Counted from the stretch's first letter, positions 11,501-22,815 are shown. The stretch: 64,000 nt of DNA from Anoplopoma fimbria (GCF_027596085.1 NC_072450.1:7838403-7902402); one strand, 5' to 3'. The notes: a model not told the origin generated them from the sequence alone. Numbers and translations are program-made.

Positions 11501-12027
11501 ATGGAATGACACAGGGAAAAAGTATTGAACACACTTACTGAAATTCAAATCATAGCTGCTCTCCTCAAAAAGTAATTTCATAATGATATTGCACTGCTAA
11601 TGTTATAAGTGAAGTGAACATTTTCATTGTGCAACAGATGTTGATCTTAAGTTTCCTTAAACAATAAAAAGCTGCATTGTGTGCTTATTGTGAAAGTTAC
11701 AGTTGTTATTACAAGTTAGTGTTTCTCTCTGAGTTCTCTTGCTTGATTTCTTTCAGGTACCTGGTCACTGAAGGACAAATCACTGAACTCTTCCTCCTCA
11801 CCTTCTTGGCCATGGTTGTCATGGTGATCCATCAACATCGAAAAGGCGTCAGTCCAGACAGCAACGGCCTGTTCCTGTTCTGCAGTTTCAGTGTTACTGT
11901 GCTCCTGGTGTCACTGTGGGTGGTCTATCTGTGGAACGATCCGGTGTTACGCAACAAGTACCCCGGACTCATTTATGTGCCAGAACCCTGGTCCTACTAT
12001 ACCTTACACATCAAGCAGAACCACTGA
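2450..12027 (+). CDS. cln6: CLN6 transmembrane ER protein, complete, 7 exons
   Basis: Coding exons: 2450-2505, 4709-4829, 4960-5058, 6404-6592, 9391-9446, 11040-11162 and 11757-12027. They join in frame to 304 residues plus stop; human CLN6 has 311. All introns are GT..AG. The start is the first ATG after the GC-rich promoter and gives a basic N-terminus ([11 protein letters not shown]), like the arginine-rich cytosolic tail of the family. Landmarks are [21 protein letters not shown] near residues 38-57, [20 protein letters not shown] in exon 3, [20 protein letters not shown] in exon 4, and a C-terminal [16 protein letters not shown]. Several long hydrophobic segments fit a multi-pass membrane protein. 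In mammals CLN6 sits in the ER and works with CLN8 in exporting lysosomal enzymes; loss causes neuronal ceroid lipofuscinosis. The reading frame is intact. Which teleost paralogue this is cannot be told from the sequence. Confidence 0.96.
2570..2807 (+). mobile_element. Short Tc1-like MITE
   Basis: A 238-bp element with inverted ends: ACCAGTCAAAAGTTTGGACA at the left and its complement, TGTCCAAACCTTTGACTGGT, at the right. The inner part is AT-rich and non-coding. The ends match the terminal repeats of fish Tc1-like transposons. It lies in cln6 intron 1. Confidence 0.85.
3029..3802 (+). mobile_element. Second Tc1-like MITE, split by a nested repeat
   Basis: The left 90 bases match the MITE at 2570 almost exactly, and the right end (3774-3801) is the matching inverted terminus. 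Between about 3122 and 3772 lies an unrelated insertion, so the element was invaded after it landed. Confidence 0.8.
3122..3772 (+). mobile_element. Nested fish interspersed repeat
   Basis: Begins with TTTATTTTGTATAGCCCAGA and continues through CTTTACAATCTGTACACATG, CCCTTTAACAGGG (twice) and TCTCCCAGGATGGACAG. This is a text widely dispersed in percomorph genomes. The open frame at 3138-3416 is read from this repeat and is not a gene. The part after 3420 is a run of short AATAGTAAT-like units. Confidence 0.7.
4283..4419 (+). repeat. Direct duplication, copy 2
   Basis: Copy of 1697-1845 in the same orientation, inside cln6 intron 1. Differences seen are the poly-T length, one ACAA/AGAG change near the middle and TATTTTAT versus TCTTTTAT near the end. 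Confidence 0.8.
4709..4829 (+). CDS. cln6: cln6 exon 2
   Basis: Acceptor GTTGACAG|CACTCC, donor GTCATG|GTAAGG. Codes for residues 19-59, including the first hydrophobic segment, [21 protein letters not shown]. Confidence 0.93.
4960..5058 (+). CDS. cln6: cln6 exon 3
   Basis: 99 bases in phase 0, residues 60-92, acceptor TTTTAG|ATAATC, donor CTCAAG|GTAAGT. It carries [20 protein letters not shown], a well conserved CLN6 stretch. Confidence 0.95.
5059..6403 (+). other. cln6 intron 3, no other feature
   Basis: 1.3 kb of AT-rich DNA with short T runs. No named repeat, RNA gene or coding exon was recognised. Confidence 0.6.
6404..6592 (+). CDS. cln6: cln6 exon 4
   Basis: 189 bases, residues 93-155, acceptor CATTCAG|CTGATT, donor TCACTG|GTGAGT. 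It carries the loop [20 protein letters not shown] followed by [16 protein letters not shown]. Confidence 0.96.
7694..7953 (+). mobile_element. SINE/LINE-tail repeat (TTACATTACATT type)
   Basis: Starts with repeated TTACA and CAGTCATTTAGCAGACGCTT, then TTATCCAAAGCCACTTACAA, and ends near CCACAGCCGCCCC. The first 60 bases are the reverse of the conserved fish SINE/LINE 3' tail (GTCGCTTTGGATAAAAGCG). A close copy lies at 18701-18958; related copies are at 57640-57872 and 60993-61340. It lies in cln6 intron 4. Confidence 0.75.
9030..9160 (-). pseudogene. Tc1-type transposase fragment
   Basis: On the minus strand this reads [20 protein letters not shown], the conserved last catalytic block (SPDLNPVEH) of a Tc1/IS630-like transposase with an upstream [17 protein letters not shown] stretch. 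Only this short piece remains; no terminal repeat is visible nearby. It is unrelated in detail to the copy at 49-50 kb. Confidence 0.65.
9391..9446 (+). CDS. cln6: cln6 exon 5
   Basis: 56 bases, acceptor CTTCACAG|ATTGAC, donor GATGTG|GTATGT. Codes for [18 protein letters not shown]; the tryptophan codon is split across the intron. Confidence 0.94.
10105..10355 (+). mobile_element. Degenerate fish DNA-transposon repeat
   Basis: CCAATATCACAATATTTTCA at the left is mirrored by ATATCACAATATGGATATAA and a terminal GCCAAGCCCTAG. The middle has GTGGATATAATGACTAAGTG. This text is common in percomorph introns and probably comes from a non-autonomous hAT-like element. It lies in cln6 intron 5. Confidence 0.6.
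11040..11162 (+). CDS. cln6: cln6 exon 6
   Basis: 123 bases, acceptor GATTCTAG|GTATAT, donor TACTATTG|GTCAGT. Contains [20 protein letters not shown], a membrane segment followed by a charged turn, then [16 protein letters not shown]. Confidence 0.94.
11337..11538 (+). mobile_element. Tc1-like element end, solo fragment
   Basis: AGCGGGTAAAATAAGTATTG, then TCACCAGATGTCGGTAACAA and a second AAAAAGTATTGAACACACTT. It matches the left end of the longer element at 48768 over its whole 200 bases at about 95% by eye. No transposase follows. It lies in cln6 intron 6. Confidence 0.85.
11757..12027 (+). CDS. cln6: cln6 exon 7 (last)
   Basis: 271 bases from acceptor TTTCAG|GTACCT to stop TGA at 12025-12027. 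Holds two membrane segments ([20 protein letters not shown] and [20 protein letters not shown]) and the conserved tail. Confidence 0.96.
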
Positions 12028-14339
12028 GTTACATCAGTCCAGGTCTGAATAGCTCTGTGTCCGAGGAAAAAAATATTTCTGAATCGAAGGCCACTTACGT
12101 TTGTATGAAATGACTAATGCTTACGTCTTCTTTCTTCAGCGGGCTTCCTGTGATGGAGGTAATGGCTGCACTCAGACATCGATGACGGTTGTCGACGCGC
12201 ATCAACCATAAAGGGGATTGATCTCCTCTCTTTCGTACTATATCGATACAAAGACTTTTAACGGATGAAAGTGTGATGTTCGGTCTGAATTTGTACATTC
12301 AATCAGATCTGTAAAAACAGTTTGGATCTTGTGACGTCTGAGACTAAGAAAGGATATGCACCATGTGAGTGTAATGTCAACAGATGCTTATACAGGGCTC
12401 GAACAAGCCGCCAATTTAGGGCTCTAAATGTCAGTTTAAATTTTGCTATAGTCATACACACTACTAACAACTTTTTAAATTCATAAAATGACCACAAACT
12501 AATCTCCACTCAGTCATGTGGCCTTCAGGCCCCTGAGGGTTTTTGGAATCAGGGTCAGTTTTGCTCTCTTATTGGTAATCCAGCTTTGTAAAAACACAGA
12601 CCAGCACCAACTGTTCTTAACATTTGACAAAAAAAAACCAGTACACCCACTGACTCCTAACCAGCCAAGTGAATGCGCAGTTGACCTTTTGATGAACAAA
12701 CTGAAGGTGAATATATCGACAGCACATTCACTGAAAAATATGAAAAAAAAATGTTTTACCTTCATCTCTTCAAATAATTCCATTAGTTGATGAATGGATG
12801 CTGTGAGATTGTTCTTTAACTCAATCTGTAAAGGTGCCATCAAGGTTGTTCATCAGATGTTGGCTTCCATGAAAGAAAAGAAGAAGAATGAAAATAATAC
12901 ATTTAAGTTACACAGCACTTGTCAAGCGAGATGGTAAAAAAAAAACAATTTAGATACAAAGTAAACAGAAAACAACCAATTCAAGTTCTACAGAAAAGAC
13001 AGAATCGTCAAATATAATACCACAAAGCTAAAAGATAAAACAAAACAAAAACAAGATGTGTTAAAAAAGTTACATGACTGTGGCATTGATGTTTGTGAAC
13101 AACAGGGTCTGTTGGTGAGTCAGAAAGGCAAGTACATAAAACGTGATATAGAAACCGAATACTAACTAGAAAACTAAAGCTAAAACTTAAAAAAGAATAA
13201 ATTGTCTCAGGTATTTCAAGTTTCACGCTTTTACTGATTAAGTGAAATTTATATTGTCAGTCATTTAGACAAGAGAGCTGTGAACTATTACATTTCCCTA
13301 TGTGGTCATAGTGCTGTATTATATTACAGCCCTACTGCCAACATGTTGTTCTTTCATGGCCTTATTCTTGACACTATGTTTGAAAGTTATGTACACTGTT
13401 AGTGTTCACAATGAAAAGAAGTCTATTCTACAGATGCCTTTATTAGTCAAAATGTCAAGGAAAGGAGCAATCACTTTTGAGATACAAATATTTTCTTTTC
13501 TTCTGAAAACTGAATTCAACTGTTAAACTGTTACTTTACTGATTAGTTTTTTTACATGTTGAGTTATTGTTCTTAATATTTTTTTGTACAGTATTGTTCC
13601 TTTGCTTAAGATCACTTTGTTGCTGATAAAATACTGTTTAGTTACTGGTTCCTCATTGGTTAAATTTACATTTATCTTAATTAAAATGTTGAAATGACGT
13701 CCAATTGGTGGTTATTACTCGCTTTTTTCTCTTAACATACCTTATTAGACCCTAAATGTACTTTAAATCAATTATATTTACAAAGAGCTCATCACTTATT
13801 TCACATAAAGTTAAAGGCGGAGGATTGTGAGTTGCAGTTTGTGAACACAGCATTCAAAGTTGTCCCCTCCTCCACCATTCAACACCACTGGTAGCACACG
13901 CCCCCTGACCATGGTTAAAGTTACGGTGCTCACCAGCTGGTGATCACACCTGGTATCTATGTTTTTATAGAGGTTGACGCCCATAAACGTCCCAAACACA
14001 ATACCGTGTTTTTTAAAGAGAATATTACTCATTCTGCCTTTAAAGTTATTTCAAATCTTGTTATTTATGTGGTTACAAACTACTTCATTTCATTATCAGA
14101 CACCGTAGTATCATATTATGACTTATAAATATTGGTCCATTGCTTTCGTTGGAGTGGTGGGGGGGGAAAGGGAAAGGACAATGCAGCCCTGTGGATCTGG
14201 TATCTGCGTTTCCACAGCAACACATATTAAATTACGTGGAGGCTTTCAGGTGGTGGACTTTAAACAGAGGTGCAGGGACAGGTGACGCAGACCACAGGAA
14301 ACTCTTCTTCCTGGAAAGAAACAAAGCAACTGCAACAAA
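12028..14339 (+). other. cln6 3' region and cln6-calml4 gap
   Basis: Contains the cln6 3' UTR of unknown length. An AATAAA at 13196-13201 is one candidate poly(A) signal, but AT-rich DNA makes this weak. A G-rich tract (14158-14180) lies about 160 bases before the calml4 ATG and may belong to its promoter region. No other gene or named repeat is seen. Confidence 0.45.
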
Positions 14340-14342
14340 ATG
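14340..14342 (+). CDS. calml4: calml4 exon 1 (start codon only)
   Basis: AACAAAATG|GTAAGAG: the ATG abuts the donor, as in calmodulin genes. It is joined in phase 0 to GCTAAATTC at 14456. The next residues, AKFF, match the family start. Confidence 0.88.
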
Positions 14343-17300
14343 GTAAGAGCAAGAAATTCTTTCCGTTAGACCTTTTTTTCATGTATTTTCTCATGTAACA
14401 GTATTTTTTGGTGTACTTACCTGCCAAGTGACACTTTTCTAATGTCACCTTGCAGGCTAAATTCTTCACACCAGTTCAAATACACGGTAAGAGTATTTCA
14501 CAGCACCGTTGTCTTATGATTATTAACTAATGTTTGAAATGCTTTATTTGACAATATGTCTTTTCCAAAAGTACTGCACATGTATGTTTTAATAACCAGT
14601 ACATTTTGAAAAAGAAATAAGGAAGCACTTTAGGAACAAAGGGCGACCATGTCCAGTCTTAAAAGTTCCTGTGACATAATTCCAACGTGTTTCTAAGTTA
14701 ACCTGCTGAATAAACTATGCTGAGAATGATCCTTACTAAATATTACAATGAAATAAACTATGCTGATGTACTCCAATACTTGTTTTCATTTCACTTTCAG
14801 AGTTCAAGGAGTGCTTCTCCTTGTACGACAAGAAACAAAAGGGCAAGATTGTTGTCAAAGATCTGATCACGGTTATGCGCTGTCTGGGTACAAGCCCCAC
14901 GTTCGGGGAAATTGACAGACATCTACAAGTTCACAAAATAGGTAAAGTACAACATACAGTAAATCTGCTGTTTGTGGGCCAGTGAAGGGTGTGAAAACTT
15001 GTTCATGGCGACAGTGGTTTAAGAAGTCAAAAACAGTCTTACACTAAAACTGTGAGGTCGAGTTTGTTTAGATCCGTGTTTACTTTGGGTGTGGCTTTAT
15101 ATCCTTGATATTTATTACTATTATTGGGTTATTGTAAAATGTTGAGTTCAAGGCAGTTATATATTGAAAAAGTGACACAAATCGTCTCTTTCATTTCTAA
15201 AGCTCCAACCCTGTACAACATACAGAAAAAAGCACTCTATTCTTAGACCCTTGAAAATAATATGAAAAAGTCCACTAGAAACCCTTAATGAAATAAAGGG
15301 AGAAGTCTTAGAAAGAGCATCAAGTAAAAAAAAAACACCACTTTTTTCTCTAATTGACAATACTGATATTTTGATCCACAAAGTGGTAAAATATAATACA
15401 ATTATTGTCAAAACTTGTCAACTCGTGCACAATCTTCCGTTATCTTTTGACACAGACCTAATATTTGTTTTACATTCACATTTAGAAAAGAACGGCGAGC
15501 TGGACTTCTCCACCTTTCTGACGATGATGCACAGACAGATGCAGCAGGAAGACTCCAAGACTGAAATCCTGGACGCCTTTAGGATGACGGACAAACAGAA
15601 GAAAGGATACATCCAGGCGTCCGAGCTCCGGGCCAAGCTCACCTTGTTGGGGGAGAAACTCACAAACAAAGAAGGTGAAGTAAATGCTGATTTTAATAAA
15701 TGAGCAACCTCAAGACGAAAAGACTGGAGGAAGCTGGTTAAGTGTTGATAGGGAGCTACAGTAAAACTTGTAAAAAAACTTTTTTTTCTTATCAATTTGA
15801 GGTTATTGCACTTTTTAAAAATAATCACAGTAAACAGTAAACACGTCGATGTATGGATCTGAGTCTGTACATTTTTGGACAGTTTATAGATTGCTGCAGG
15901 AATGAATCCTCAAACCCAGAAATGAGTTAGTTTTTTTGGTAAAATGCCTTAAATAAGATTTCTTAGAAGTTTTAAGGTTTTAACATTGTTCTACGCAATG
16001 AAATACGTAAGTAGATACCCAACTGGTGCATTTTAAAGCTTTTATGGGTCTTAAAAAAGGCAGTTGGTAACAAGTGTCTAACTGAGATTACAAGACCCCA
16101 TCGCTTGAACACTTGTCCGCCTTTAGCTCGGTAATATTTGAAGTCATATTTTCTGCAATAATCCAAAATGGGAGCTCGTGTGATGCTAATTTCTGGTTTG
16201 GCCTACAAAATACATCATCCCTCTATTTGGCTCTGTGAAATGACACACTGGATTTTAAATCAAATTATGAGGTTAAATTCTGAAGGTATAATAACCAAAA
16301 ACCAATTAACCATGTTGAATTTGTAGAACTTTTTATTCATTCCCATAAGGAATGAAAAATAAAGAGATTGTGAACACTTCAGAATACCCTTCACCTTGAA
16401 TGTCAATCATTTCATTCAAAATTCAGTGGAGGGACAAAATAATGAATGATATATGTCCGCGCTAATACTTTATGACTGCAGTGAATGTCAAACTTCAACC
16501 GGGATTTCTTAAGAGGGGTTTGGGATTCGGGAGGATTTGGAATTTGCATAAGAGGGAAACTTTTATTGATGTTTGTACTCATGAGATGAGAAAAATCAAT
16601 ACATATTTCAGTCAAAATAATGGCTTCTAGCCCGGCCCTCCTCAACCGCTCTCCCCCTCTTCAACTTATAATATTTACAGCGACTTTCCTCTCATGTGTC
16701 ACATTTACTCCATATTCCTGTGGCACAAATGCAACAATCCACTGTAACTCTGATTACAATGAGTCTAGTTTTAGATTTAGCTTATTATCTCCCTGGGAAA
16801 TTGCACACCGCTTCTATAATCCACAACAATGAATAAATACTCAAAATGCTGCCAGGCTGTGATGTAAAGCTGTAGTCAAACTAAATATCTTGAAAAAATA
16901 AATAAATAAAATCATTATTATGTAATTCTGGAAATTACGATGAAGCATGCACTTTTTTTGTTTGGATAATTCAAGAACAGCAGATTCTTTGTGAAGCATT
17001 TTAGTGCACTCTGTTTTTCCAAAGTTTTTTTTATTTCATATTAACTTAAGGAGCCAGTGGATTCTGTACATCTGACATGTCAACACTGAAGTTTTGTTTC
17101 ATATGCAAAGTGATTATCGTAGAGCCAATGCATCATAAGTTGATTTTCCAATTTTGATGCTATTTGTTATTCATACAGTAGCTGGCTTCATGCAACTTAA
17201 AGATTTAATCCAATGTGTCAGTGTAACGCTTCTGGGTGGGTGCTTTGCACAGAAAGCAATTCATATTCTAATGAATCTCAGCTGATTCTTACTAGATGGA

Positions 17301-19210
17301 GACATCCATCTAGTTGCTGTATTCTCTTTTCTATTGAAGCAGATAGTGATGCCACTGATCTGTTCCGATCCTTCCGTTGGGATTGTAAGCAACTTTGATC
17401 ACTGTTGCTTCTGTAATACAGCAGTTTGAGTATTCAAGAGATGTTTTGATTTTGTTGGCGTCAAAAAGAAATTAGATTTCAAAGGTCTAGTACAGAAGGG
17501 ATGAACTTCAATCAAAATAAGTTGAAATTAGATATGAAATACATTCATAGGATGTATTATGACATATTACCTTTCAGTATAATTCTTTTTGTAATTATAA
17601 AACCAACCAGTGGGGGAAGAAGTATTCATACCTTTTACTCGAGTAGCATGTGAACAGTGTAAAAGTACTACATTATAAGTAAAAGTCCCGTATTCAAGGT
17701 TTAAACTCATAAGTAACAAAAAGCACAGAAGATCAAACAGCAAAATGTACTTAAGGTAATAAAAGTAAAAGTACATTTACAGCTAAAAAAAATGCCCCCT
17801 CAAAGTAACAAGTAACTATGGCTCTCAAAAGGATTTGAGGAGAATAAGTATGAAGTAGCATAACATGCAATAACTACGCAAGCAGTAAAGTACAAGTAAC
17901 TCAAAATTGTAATACAGTAGGCAAGTAAATATGCTAACCCATATGGAAAAGATATACATACATTTTACTAAATGTTTATATCTTTTATCTGAAACTTATA
18001 AGTAATATATACGACATGGGGCCTTTTGTACGATTTTGTACGATCTTTTCCATATGGGAAGTTACTCTTGTAGTTGTTAGACAGAACATGCCATAACACC
18101 AATACTACTTGTAATATGTTTATTATAGTACATTTTGGTTAACTGATGGTGTTTGGAAAGGTGCAATATCCGAGATTGGGAGCATTTTCATTGCCTGTCA
18201 AAGGCTCTCAAGAAGTCGACAGGTAGCCCGCGGCTCTTGGCTAATGGTGCTAACAGTGCTAATAACACTAACGATGCAAACTATGGCGAATGTGCTGACA
18301 GAGTTTAACAGTGTTTACACGAGGACGTGCACTACAGTGCATAAATTCTGCAGGAAAAGCCAAGATAATTAAACACATTGAGGGACTACATTCGACTTCA
18401 TTCTCTGCTTGGATAGACATTACAGCGCTATATCTTTACATAGCAAACAGTTTGCTGCTATATTAATGTTCATAATGTTTTATACAGCTCCTTTTATACA
18501 TTATTAAATTCACCACATTAGAAACATTTGTGAGCCTTTAAATTAAGTAGAAATCTCCAATAACAAAAGGTGAAACATTTCAGTTTTTCTGCTGATAACT
18601 CCAGGAACAACAAACTCACTCAGTCTGGTTCAGCACACCGGTTATGGCTGTTGGCAGCTCCACACTTTGAAGGAGTTGTCAGACAGTCAAACACTTCATT
18701 ATATTACAGTCATTTAGCAGACACTTTTATCCAAAGCGACTTACAATCAGTAGTATATTACATATCATTCACCCATTCACACACTGATGACAGGCTACCA
18801 TGCAACGTGCCACCATCAGACTCTAACTAACATTCATCATCCAGTCCACACCGATGGCAAGCCTTCGGGAGCAACTTGGGGTTAAGTGTCTTGCCCAAGG
18901 ACACATCGACTGCCGAAGCTGGAGAACTACCTTGCTCTCCACTACGCCACAGCCGCCCCTCCACCCACTCCCACAGGTCAAGACCAGCAGAGACTCTCCA
19001 ACCCTTCAGAGTTGTGAATAATGGTGGCAGACAAATGGGTTTTCAAGCAGCACTCTCTCTCTCGCTTGTCGATTCACTTACAAAGCCGTTTTCTCTTTCT
19101 TCTTCTTTCTAGTGGATGAACTCTTCAAAGAGGCAAACGTCAAGTCCAACGGGAGCATCAACTATGAAGATTTCACGCAGATGGTGACGCTGCCACCGGT
19201 CGATTACTGA
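14340..19210 (+). CDS. calml4: Calmodulin-like protein 4, complete, 5 exons
   Basis: Coding exons: 14340-14342, 14456-14486, 14801-14941, 15486-15674 and 19113-19210. They give 153 residues, the length of the short human CALML4. Exon 1 holds only the ATG and exon 2 is 31 bases, the classic calmodulin gene layout. Landmarks are [55 protein letters not shown] and a C-terminal TLPPVDY. Each of the four EF-hand loops keeps the central glycine, but acidic ligands at positions 1, 3, 5 and 12 are mostly replaced (loop 3 keeps D1 and E12 only). Calcium binding is therefore probably weak or absent. In mammals CALML4 is a light chain of myosin-7B in the brush-border intermicrovillar adhesion complex. 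The fish role is inferred from the family. Confidence 0.96.
14456..14486 (+). CDS. calml4: calml4 exon 2
   Basis: 31 bases, acceptor CTTGCAG|GCTAAA, donor ATACACG|GTAAGA, residues 2-11 ([10 protein letters not shown]). It has the same size as calmodulin exon 2. Confidence 0.92.
14801..14941 (+). CDS. calml4: calml4 exon 3
   Basis: 141 bases, acceptor CTTTCAG|AGTTCA, donor AAAATAG|GTAAAG. Contains the first EF-hand, whose loop [12 protein letters not shown] lacks acidic residues at positions 3 and 5, and the start of the second. Confidence 0.95.
15486..15674 (+). CDS. calml4: calml4 exon 4
   Basis: 189 bases, acceptor CATTTAG|AAAAGA, donor AAAGAAG|GTGAAG. It finishes EF-hand 2 ([10 protein letters not shown]) and carries EF-hand 3 ([12 protein letters not shown]). 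If the donor were skipped, the frame would run ten codons further to a TGA at 15701-15703. Confidence 0.95.
16020..16150 (+). repeat. Dispersed repeat, paired with 22690-22815
   Basis: CTTTTATGGGTCTTAAAAAA and GTAACAAGTGTCTAACTGAG resemble 22703-22760 (CTTTTATGCGTCTTAATAAA, CTGACAAGTGGCTTAATGAG). The two are diverged copies of one fish repeat, here in calml4 intron 4. Confidence 0.5.
17605..17935 (+). repeat. AAGTAAAAGTA-type fish repeat
   Basis: GGGGGAAGAAGTATTCATAC, TTTACTCGAGTAGC, AAAAGTACTACATTATAAGT and several AAGTAAAAGTACA motifs. This is a common percomorph interspersed repeat, degenerate here and lying in calml4 intron 4. Confidence 0.6.
18701..18958 (+). mobile_element. SINE/LINE-tail repeat, copy of 7694-7953
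   Basis: TTACAGTCATTTAGCAGACA and TTTATCCAAAGCGACTTACA at the left, GGGGTTAAGTGTCTTGCCCA near the right and CCACAGCCGCCCC at the end. It ends about 155 bases before the last calml4 exon. Confidence 0.75.
19113..19210 (+). CDS. calml4: calml4 exon 5 (last)
   Basis: 98 bases, acceptor CTTTCTAG|TGGATG, stop TGA at 19208-19210. Holds EF-hand 4 with loop [12 protein letters not shown] and the tail [16 protein letters not shown] at 19348 and 19453 are possible poly(A) signals. Confidence 0.95.
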
Positions 19211-22200
19211 CTCTTTACTTTACTTACATTTAACTTGATGGCTTGCAGAAACATGTTGAAACTGGCAATTCTGTACTGACAGACTATTGACACTGAACGC
19301 ATCCTTCCCTTTGATTTTCTTTCTCATGATTATTCCATGATCATTTCATTAAACCTCTTACCATTGGTTTCCTCTACGACCAATGCTGTTATACTGTATT
19401 GTAACTAACGATATATGATATGATTTTGCATGCTATCCTCTGATGGGATCAAATTAAATTCTCTTCACACTTTTTGTCAAGCCTGACCCTCCACCCAATC
19501 AAATGTAATGTCCAGTTTGATATTATGTGTATGTACGTCTGCATGCTTATGATCGATATATTAAACCCTTCATTTTCTTCACTGTCAAATGTCAACTTTC
19601 CACACATCAGTATTAAACTGCATTATCCTCTCAAACTTGTGTGATAAAAGCTGTGTTTAAATCATTTTTTTGCCGTTAGAATCTTTATTTTAAACCCTCA
19701 TCCATATCTTTCTTTCTTTCTCTCTGATGGTTTCAGCTGTTTCTGTCATCTTAAGTCACACATGCATAACTGTCAGACATTTGACATTTGTGAACATGGC
19801 ATTTACATATTTGACTTGAAATTAGCATTTTCTTCCCCCATACATGTTTTATTTCGTGGTATAAATCACAGTATATAAATATCCTTATGTAATAGTAACA
19901 CATCACTGATTAATATACGAATACCATTTTCTAAAAAATATGTAACAGTCGTACAGTTTATTAACAGTTCATTTAAATGAAGTTTACGTGATGAAGTCAG
20001 CCAACTGATTACATAGGAAAAAAATGTGTTTAGTAGCTTTGATAACCATTTGGCTAGAGTCTTGATTTTGTGCTTGGAAGCACAATCATTAAATGTACAA
20101 CCTCTAAAAACAGAAAAAGAGCAGAAACAATCAGTCCAACCAACTAAATTGAGAAGAAGAAAAAATGAAATGCTTGCATAATCCCTGCAATATGTTTGTA
20201 AATTCATTTCCTATGAAAGTATATCAGTGACTCATGAAGGCGAAGAAGTTTGACTTCCGAGTATAAAAATACCTGGATCTACCGGATCAGAAGGGCCAAA
20301 TGAGCTAACCTGACAGATGGTTTGAAACAGAACCATCTGAGAAACTGTCATTGGCACTTTTAAAAAAAACTACATGAACCATCTGTAAATCAAGCTCTTG
20401 TTGAAGCCAATCGGGAGAAGAGTTAAAACACCTTTTCTACCTTGCCTCTCTGTGTTGTCTTGCAAACATCTAACCCATATCTTAGCTGTCAGTAGCTGAT
20501 CGATCCCTGCACAGGCTTACGCACAGACACATTACTTGAAGCCTGAAGTAGTGATTGCCTGGCACCTTTAAATGTCAGTCTGTCTCGCATGATCTCGGTG
20601 TAGAGTTAGCATGTGTCATCATCATCATCATTATCATGTAGCTTAGCTCCATCTGTGACCTCAGCAGTCGAAACATTACTCATTGATTCAGTCACATAAC
20701 GTTACCTACAGGGGGAAATTGTAATGTTATTATGTGCAGCATAACAGTGGAAGGCTTAAGGCACTTTGCACATCTTGTCCTATGGGGTTTATTCTATTTG
20801 TTAATTGAAGGAGCAATCCTAAACGGGTCTATTGAATGAATGACATTAGCAAGAAGCTCGATAAGCTGCCTCAAGCACAATCACTATACTGTCTTATCTT
20901 TTGTACATCCTCTGTTTGAGACCATCCCTGATTCCAAACTGATCTACAAACACGTCACAATGAATCATATCATCATATCATTACTTCCATAACCCTGTTA
21001 AAGTTATATGTGCCACAGTAGAATTAAAAGCTTGACCGGCATAGCAACAGTAACCAAGGAGGCAGGGGCCTATTGTATGAGTAATAATCCTGAGAATATC
21101 AAACGGATGGGATTTTGAGACATCGGAAGCATATGAACCACACCTAAATTTCATGCTCCCAGCACCAACCTGTAAACTTTTAAATACAAAATTTACATTT
21201 ACAACACAAAAAATAGCCCTTTACATGAATACATTATATAGAAAAGGCAGGTGTTATATTTAGAATACACATTAAAAATACATTTTAAATCTGCATTATT
21301 CCAACTTTGTGAGATGTAACTACACTCCGACTGCATCTTGTTTCCTGTGTTGCTTGTGTGTAAAAAATTGAGAAAAGCAAGTATGTTAGTTAATACTTTG
21401 CAACATATGATTTTGGATTGTTTTCAACTAATGCCTTATACATAAAGAGGCACGTTAACGTTCCACTCTACCAGCTAAGAAATGTTTGTGTAAAGCTGCA
21501 GCACTCATTGAACAACTTTACTCCATCATATCAGGTTACAGTATTTTACAAAAGCACATTTATTTTCTTCCCCACTCATTTTTCTCCTTCAAGTAATACT
21601 TTACCCACAAGGTGACCATGTGTATATCAATGTCGCCTGTTACCTTGAATGCTTGAGGCAAACGTTTTTCCTGTATGCCGGAAAAAAGGGGCAGTCATTT
21701 ATATAAATATTGTAATTTTGTGGGTGAAGTATTCCTCTAAAGAACTGTTTTTTGTTCAATGTGGGAAAAATCTTTCCTTCAGATTTTTCATTTTTGACAC
21801 TAGACGATAAACAGCAGAAAGAAATACCGGAGGACATGATGGCAGCAGCTGCCTGAGCTGCACCGCATTGAATAAGACTGCTTTTCAATTCCTGCTGAAA
21901 AGACTGTGAATTGCAGCCTACATATGTACGTGTCAGTGTTAACAACCGTCTGTGAATGAAGGAACGAGCGGAAAGGCTGGCAGAGTGAAGTGTCAGGGAG
22001 AGTTCAGCTGCTAAACACAAAAAGCACAGTTAAAGTAAAAAAACATTATATATAAAGCTAATTCCTTAATACACCACACTAAACCTAACGTGATATGACA
22101 CAAATCTAGTGAGTCCCTCAATTTTGAATCATTTCACAATCACTTCAAAAAACATGAACTCTGAAATGCTGAATTTGACTCACAATTCAATCAAGTGGTA

Positions 22201-22689
22201 AATACAAACACCGTAAAATGATCCAATATTCAAGAAGATAAGGCACTGGGCCTGCCGATACCTGACATGAAGTGTTTGGAGCCCGTGTGGCCCTTTAGCA
22301 CCAAGTATTTCCTGCAGCTCCACTTTTCACATTTACATTTTTACTTTGTGACTTAAAAAAAAAAATAGTGTGGTGAAGCCAAAGTGTGACAATACATTTT
22401 TTATAACCTTCTGCAGACATTCAACATACCAACTGACCGTTTCCTAAATCCCTCCGCCGAATAAGTATTTGTCCAATAATAGCTTAGCAACCGTAACTAG
22501 GCACAGCAGGCCTGTCAAGCCTCTGGATCTCTCCACATGTTGGAGTGATCTGTATAGAGTGCTGAATGAATAAGTCCTAAAATACTTCAGATTTTGTTTT
22601 CGGAATGGGATATTGCTTCGGTGCCCAAATAAGGTCTGTGGTTTTCACATTTCGTTTGACATAAGATACATCAGTAAATAGCCCGCTTG

Positions 22690-22815
22690 GGAATTTTTAA
22701 GGCTTTTATGCGTCTTAATAAAGGATGTTGCTGACAAGTGGCTTAATGAGACTAAAGAGGTTGACGCAGCTGTTGGTTAACAAGCAGGTGGCGACGTGAA
22801 GTCATACGACGGTTG
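22690..22815 (+). repeat. Dispersed repeat, paired with 16020-16150
   Basis: GGCTTTTATGCGTCTTAATA, TGCTGACAAGTGGCTTAATG, GCAGGTGGCGACGTGA. It is a diverged relative of the copy in calml4 intron 4. Confidence 0.5.

Noticed and set aside
21640..22020. 126-codon minus-strand open frame
   Set aside because: No domain, ordinary AT-rich composition, no splice or homology support.
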